A stretch of DNA of 64,000 bases. Origin: Guadua angustifolia (lineage: Eukaryota > Streptophyta > Magnoliopsida > Poales > Poaceae). The translations under genes and the position numbers were made by a program. Location of the stretch: assembly GCA_036346375.1 (NCBI GenBank), contig CM070502.1:17026924-17090923 (forward strand), given 5' to 3'. The notes under the pieces are model-generated. The model was not told where the DNA came from. It did no database searches and saw only the letters and a program-made list of their open reading frames with translations. Each line of letters starts with the position of its first letter. Position 1 is the first letter of the stretch. Below are positions 58,235-64,000 of this stretch, piece by piece.

Positions 58235-61023
58235 ATGAACACATTCTCCCATGTTCCCCCTGGTTTCCGTTTTCACCCTACTGACGAGGAACTCGTCGAT
58301 TACTACCTGAGGAAGAAGGTGGCATCGAAGAAGGTCGACTTTGACGTTATAAAAGACGTAGATTTGTACAAAATTGAGCCTTGGGATCTCCAAGGTGAGT
58401 ATATATGTATATTTCTCTCGATCAGTTCATGCAATGGAGATTATATATGGAGTTGCTGCTGCTTGCTTAGCGTATGGTTATACGCTAAAATAACTAAATT
58501 AATCGAACTCATCGTCCCATTTTGGAACCAACAGAGAAATGCAAGATCGGTATGGAAGAGCAGAACGAGTGGTACTTCTTCAGCCACAAGGACAAGAAGT
58601 ATCCAACGGGCACTCGCACCAACAGAGCGACGACCGCCGGCTTCTGGAAGGCGACGGGGAGGGACAAGCCCATCTACACCAAGAACTGCCTCGTCGGGAT
58701 GAGGAAGACGCTCGTCTTCTACAAGGGCCGGGCTCCCAACGGCCACAAGTCGGACTGGATCATGCACGAGTATCGCCTCGAGACCAACAAGGACGGAGCT
58801 GCTCCGGTACGATCTATCTATCTTCTATACTAATTAGACATTAAGAAGAAGCTTCCAAGTTAATCATAAAGATCCAATCATCTATCTGGCGTAATTGAGT
58901 TATAACGGCTTAGATAAAAAAAAGTAGTCCATGTTAAGTATTACCTAAATTAACTGAAATATAGAACAAAAATATGAAAAATTAGCAACTTGATTTCCAT
59001 GCAACTTTCAAACGTGTACCATAAATAACTAAACCTCAGAATAATAAATAAATGAAAATTAGCAAATAAAAAGGAAGAGTATATTCTATATTAATTGTAA
59101 TTAGAAATTAAAAAAAATAAGGAACACTAGAAAGTTGATTCCCATATGATTTCCAAAGTCACATCCATAAATAACTAAAATTTAGATTAATAAATAAATA
59201 AAAATTAGCAACTAAAAAGGAAGACTCTATGTCAAGTCCAAGGCATATTTCCATACAACCTCCAAAGTCCATAAATAACTACAATTCGGAATAATAATTA
59301 AATGAAAAGGAATAGTCTATGCCAAGCACAAGGTAAGTTAACTAAAATTTGGAATAAACAATGGCCATACGAATTCCAAATTAAACCCTAAAATTAAAAT
59401 TCGGAACAAAATATAAATAAAATTAGCAATTTTATTTTTGTACAAATTCTAAAGTAGACCCTAAGAATAAAAATCATATTAATAATAAATGAAAATAGAA
59501 AATACATTTTTATACCAATCCTAGCCTAAAGCTAAAAAAATCCACCCCAGTATGATCGAAAAATATGCAAATTCGGAAAAAAAAATTAAAGGATGATTAG
59601 AGATCTCTCTATCTATAGTTCTATACCTATACTAATTAGGGCACTATGTGGAAAGTCTCACGTTAACTAGAAAGATGTTTTCATTAATGGTAAACCCAAG
59701 TTATAATAGCTCAGATTAAAAGAATTGGAGTTCATGTCAAGTGCAATCCAAATTAACTAAAATTCGGAATAGGAAAATAAGCAAAAATAGCAATTTGGTT
59801 TTCATACAACTTCCAAAGTCACATTCATAAATAACTAAAATTTGGAATAAAAAATAAATAAAAATTAGCAAATAAAAAAAAGAGTTTATGTCAAGTACAA
59901 GCCAACTAAAAATTAGAATAAAAAATTGAAATAAAAATAGTAATTTGATTTTCATATGAATTTCTAAGCAAACCCAAAAATTAAATTTGTATTAATAATA
60001 AATGAAAATAGAAAAGGATTTTTATACGAATTCTAGCCTAAAGCTAGAAAAAACCACCCCAAGTATGATAAAAAAAGGCAAATTAGGAATATAAATTAAA
60101 GGCTGATTATAAACTTGATTTGCATGCAAAATTAAAACCTAAATTATAAAAATATTAAAATCTATAATAATATTTATACCCATACTAATCATAAACTACA
60201 TGGAACATTAATAAAAAAAATATCTAGTCCATCTAGATGACCCAAGTTACAGTGGCATTAATTAACAGAAAATGTCCATACCAAACGAATCCAAGTAATT
60301 TTATATAAGAAACTAGTCCGTGTGAATGCACGTGTTACCGTCTGATATTGGTAATCAAGCCTAGTCGAAGAGGATGTCGTTTCATGTGTGTGAATTGATC
60401 AGGACGAAGGATGGGTGGTGTGCCGGGCGTTCAAGAAGCGGGTGGCGACAGAGCGAAGGATGGCCGACAGCTCGCCGTACTGGTTCGACGACCATGTCGT
60501 TGGTGCGTTCACGCCGGACCTCGACTCGCCGAGGCAGCTAGAGCACAACAACCACCACCAATACGCTGCGGCGTACCACAGCCAGCAGCAGCTTTACGGC
60601 CACTGCAAGCCGGAGCTGGAGTACCATCACCTCCTGCCGCAGGAGGCCTTCCTGCAGCAGCTTCCTCAGCTGGAGAGCCCCAAGCCTCCGTCCTACATTG
60701 GCCATGGCAGCAGCAGCAACCTCCGGTCACAGACCACCCTTGCAGTACACGACGTAGCCTCTAGGTCCACGGCACAGCAACAGCCGATGGTGGACCAGGC
60801 GGTTTACATGGCCGCCGACGACGCGTTGGTCAGGGATTGGAGGCTTCTCGACAAGTTCGTCGCGTCTCAGCTGCGCAGCCACGGTGATGCCACTCCCAAG
60901 GAGTCCAGCTACTCAAATCCGGTGCAGCAGGTGTTTCAGGATGAGAACAAGCATGAAGACACCTTGGACTACGCTTCGACGTCTGCCTCCGGTGGCGGCG
61001 GCGAGGCTGACCTGTGGAAATAG
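58235..61023 (+). CDS. NAC transcription factor, VND/secondary-wall class, 350 aa, three exons
   Basis: Exons 58235-58394, 58535-58806 and 60403-61023 join in frame (1053 bases with stop); all introns are GT-AG and lie at the usual NAC positions. The NAC domain (residues 8 to about 157) has all five subdomains: PPGFRFHPTDEEL, DVIKDVDLYKIEPWDLQ, EWYFFSHKDKKYPTGTRTNR, GFWKATGRDKPIY with GMRKTLVFYKGRAPNG, and WIMHEYRLE, then GWVVCRAFKKR. The C-terminal activation part has the class marks LPQLESPK at about 231-238 and DWRLLDKFVASQL at about 289-301, seen in VND/NST/SMB proteins. In known members these nuclear factors start xylem vessel and secondary-wall formation through SNBE sites and MYB46/83-type targets. 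The start ATG has good context after the UTR acceptor. I am sure of the family and class, not of the exact ortholog. Confidence 0.95.
58823..60336 (+). repeat. Repeat-filled second intron of the NAC gene
   Basis: The intron is almost wholly AT-rich repeat. A phrase TATACTAATTAG(A/G), with CTTCCAAGTTAA / CCCAAGTTATAA and GTCCATGTTAAGTA variants, starts modules at about 58823, 59625 and 60180. Near the end, ACTAGTCCGTGTGAATGCACG (60312-60332) looks like a Helitron 3' end on the minus strand (CGTG-CATTCA-CACG hairpin, then CTAG before T). The modules read as tandem copies of one element family inserted in the intron; exon borders are untouched. Confidence 0.5.
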
Positions 61024-61716
61024 CTCGCTTACACAAACATACACCAAAACCGTCGGACGCCACAAACAATTTATACCATCCAGATCTGATCTAGTGTACA
61101 AATATGTAGCCAAAGTGGTTATATATGTATTATTTGACATCAGGTCTCTGGATCTGGTGTTAATAAGGTAGCTGAAAGCTGAAGCCAAGGGGCTTCAGTA
61201 ACTGACTTGACAAATTGTGAAAAATAGTCAAGCTGTCGATGGACGTCTATTTGTGCAGTCCATCATTCAAAACGATAGCGACGGTCCGCTGCTGATGGAT
61301 CAGCAATATTTATGAACTCTCATGCATGTATCTCAATCCATTGAATGTAATGGAAAGTTTATTACTGACAAAATACTCCTGCGGTTAACTAGTGGCAGCT
61401 GTAGCCTGTAGGAATGCACTTGAGAATGAAACTGGTAACACCGTTTTTTACAGAGAAAAGGTACATATGATCTAATTACATGTTATAGTATGCTATATAT
61501 GGCAACAAATATTCAGTATCCATACTTCAGTACATTGTACATTCCCTAGTTTACCTGATCCCGTTGCAATGTCACAATACTCACAAAAATAAAAGAAAAC
61601 GGCTGAATCCTCTAAAGTCTGAGGCTCTGAACCATTCTGTCTTATCTTTTGCTCAATCTCCAATGTATATACAGCATTTAATGCTCAATTTTGTGGTATG
61701 CTGGATCATTGTTCTT
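61024..61716. other. Region between the converging NAC and pentapeptide genes
   Basis: It holds the NAC 3' UTR (about 61024-61400) and the pentapeptide gene's 3' end region. No further gene or element was seen. Confidence 0.5.
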
Positions 61717-63676
61717 TCATTTTGCATCACACATACCAGTAGTATCATCACAGAAACCATCACGGTCCAGAAGTTTTGGTGGTGCGGCACTTAAAAGAGG
61801 GGAGGAAGGGCTCCCATATGTTTTGGCGACTGTTGCCACATCCAAGGCTTTTCCGGGTGCTGACCCCTGTTATGGGGTTTGTTCCACTTGCATATTTGCA
61901 TAAAGCCCACAAACGAATTATCAGAATAAATAATCTTCTGTTTGCGTTTTGAACTTTGATGAAACAACAAGGCAATTTTTCTCAACTTGTCATGCATCTG
62001 TCACTAATGCTTGACATGTGGAAAATGCATTGTCTACTCGGGATAATACATTGTTCACTGATTAAAAAGACCCACTTAATGCACATTGAGCAAATGGAAT
62101 TTTCTTCCTAGAGAAACAAGACACCACAGCCAGGAGACAATAGTAAAGTCCGTATCACAATACACTGGGAGGACATCTGAATAATTTCGGTTTTCTTTTT
62201 CTATGATTTGCTTGTGCATCAATCAAAGTTTATTGGCCAGCTTTTACAAACTAGTGGCACATGAATCAAATAGGAAGGGTCCATAAAGCACAGTAAATTA
62301 TACTTATGAACACTTCAAAACAGGAAAAGGGAAAGGCACATCTTTAGAAACTGGTGTGCTCAACTGCTCGTCGGACATAATCAACAGTTTTAGAGTAAAC
62401 ATAAACCTAAGTAACAGAATTATGCTCAACTGCTTATCAGACAGAATCAACTGTTTTAGAGGAAACATAAACCTAAGTAACAGAAATTATATGATATTAC
62501 TTTCATTCAAGAACTTATGTACCTGTTTCTGTGGTAGGTCAATAACAGCATGGCTGAAGTCAGCACCTTCAATGATTGCTCCACCGAGATCACTACGTGC
62601 AAGGACTGACCGTACAAGCACAGCATTTGTGAGGTTAGCTTCATTGAGAACCTGTTAACAATATTCAAAGTTTCAAAGCTTGCTTAAAGTTAAATTTTCC
62701 TTGGAATTATTTATTTGTACAACTTTCCCTATTGCAAATTAAGAACAGGAACAAAGGCTCCACTAGTTACCATAAGTGAAATACATTTAACTTGACTTCA
62801 CATTTGCAACTCTAAGAATGCAAACATAAGAATCTATCACTACTCTGGCCAAGAGATATGCTTCATCATAATCTTCTTCTTTTTTTTTGCATCCTAATGT
62901 CAAAATTATGCATCTGCACAAATGAATGCATTAGGTCTTTTCCTCCTTTATTTTTCAAAATCCTCCAGATCAACAAGAATTCACTGTGCAACAGACGATG
63001 CAGTAACCACTCTTTTGGGATTTTTGTTTACTACTCTCAAGTCACTCACATACACTAGAACACCATAAATAAGAAGGGGATACATGAAAAGAGCAGAAGC
63101 GCTGCCTACAACCACAACAGACTCAAGAGCAGAAGAGATGGCTAAGCAATGATGTTTCATAACCCCTCATACAGATATAGCAAGGAAAATACTCACACTA
63201 AATTAGGAAACATATGATCACATTGGTTTTCTCAATCAGCAATTATATAGTCAACCAATTGTAGTTTTTATTCTAAAGTTCCATTTTGTTTCACTCTTGT
63301 ATCCTATTCTAGAACCCCCTAAAACTGATCTTCCAGAGAATTAGGCATTTCTCTGCTATTCAAATATTTCATACAAGGATAATACAAGCAGAGGAAGCCA
63401 ATAGTACAGAAATTAGCACCATTAAGTGGAGATATCGTGCAAATAATGCACCGAATTGGGTTCCTACTCATATATTCTGTCTCACCCTAGAGCATTACAC
63501 AGGGTTATCATCATAATAATTTCTACTATAGAAAAGGAGGAAATATGACTGCATATTTTACATATTCAATCATATACTGCACAAAATAGTTGGTACGTAC
63601 AAACAACAAGGTCAAGCTAAAAGAACTCATTCAAGCTTTACCATGCGATCCATTAAAGTATCACTCAAATCTGCAC
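61717..63676 (-). pseudogene. Thylakoid-lumen-type pentapeptide-repeat protein gene, partial, likely broken
   Basis: Pentapeptide proteins form a right-handed beta-helix; the plant lumenal ones are chloroplast proteins of unclear role. Exons on the minus strand: 63642-63676 (ADLSDTLMDRM), 62523-62651 (VLNEANLTNAVLVRSVLARSDLGGAIIEGADFSHAVIDLPQKQ, clear A(D/N)LXX repeats), and a last exon of about 61717-61908 (ALCKYASGTNPITGVSTRKSLGCGNS). Upstream exons with transit peptide lie outside the window. In the last exon two bases appear lost after CGNSRQN: the conserved ending YGSPSSPLLSAPPPKLL and DRDGFCDD is readable only in another frame, to a TGA at 61717-61719. The acceptor before ALCKY is TTTGTGG where TTTGTAG is expected. 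Together these suggest a pseudogene or an allele with an altered C-terminus. Confidence 0.72.
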
Positions 63677-64000
63677 CTGCAAAAGACCAAAACAACACTG
63701 GTGAAAATTATATCATAAATAACCGCATGAAAAGATTAGATGAGTATTTCTTGACCTTACTCAAATGCAGTCAAAATTACTGAAAAGTCAAAACAAAATC
63801 AGATGCAGAATCCTACTTCTTTAGTACCCTATTGATCCAACTTGAAACAAAATAAATGCAATGAAGTTCGTAGCTAGTTTCCTGTTCTGAGTTTATACTC
63901 AGGAGGATTAGTGGGGGTTATTGTAAAAAATAGTGAACAGCCGGTATCTATGATATCTCTAATCTAGTGGTCTTCCTGGCAAGGCACATCTGAGGACCTC

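Noticed and set aside
1..64000. CRISPR arrays, operons or prokaryotic regulatory sites
   Set aside because: The window is plant nuclear DNA; the tandem repeats seen have no CRISPR-like repeat-spacer pattern.

Overview
This is a nuclear segment of a grass (Poaceae) genome, most like rice or a close relative. The evidence is long AT-rich intergenic DNA, genes with short GC-rich coding exons and GT-AG introns, and a dense, nested set of plant transposons: Ty1/copia, long-LTR elements, CACTA, hAT, Mutator, Tourist, Stowaway and Helitron. The species cannot be settled from the sequence alone.

Only two host genes look intact. One is a SAUR-type auxin-response gene (minus strand, 14716-15270). The other is a three-exon NAC transcription factor of the VND/secondary-wall class (plus strand, 58235-61023). 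A pentapeptide-repeat gene of the thylakoid-lumen type enters from the right edge (minus strand, 61717 to beyond 63676). Its last exon carries a frameshift and a mutated splice acceptor, so this copy is probably broken.

Layout from left to right. 1-3.8 kb: a Helitron-like 3' end with captured gene pieces, including the start of a UBC37-like E2 enzyme, and a recent 283-bp tandem duplication. 6.1-12.6 kb: a complete but inactivated copia element with 434-bp LTRs, PBS, PPT and target duplication. 14.7-15.3 kb: the SAUR gene. 16-32 kb: a repeat-rich stretch with two Helitrons in opposite orientation, three hAT MITEs within about 760 bp, a receptor-kinase pseudogene with its middle deleted, a long palindrome, Stowaway and Tourist MITEs, and an ABCC-transporter fragment. 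32.67-35.91 kb: a Pack-MULE with long terminal inverted repeats, a 9-bp target duplication and two captured gene pieces. 36.4-38.6 kb: a MITE cluster. 39.3-45.4 kb: a very long LTR-like element. 45.46-56.04 kb: a CACTA element with its own two genes, split by a second copy of the long LTR-like element (46849-52098) in the opposite orientation.

The CACTA element ends about 2.2 kb upstream of the NAC start codon, and only about 0.1 kb upstream of the likely NAC leader, so it probably forms or replaces the distal promoter. The main interest lies in the structure of the mobile elements: the gene-capturing Pack-MULE and Helitron, the nested CACTA with giant solo LTR, and the decaying pentapeptide gene. 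No previously unknown enzymatic system is evident. All boundaries and identity counts were made by eye.
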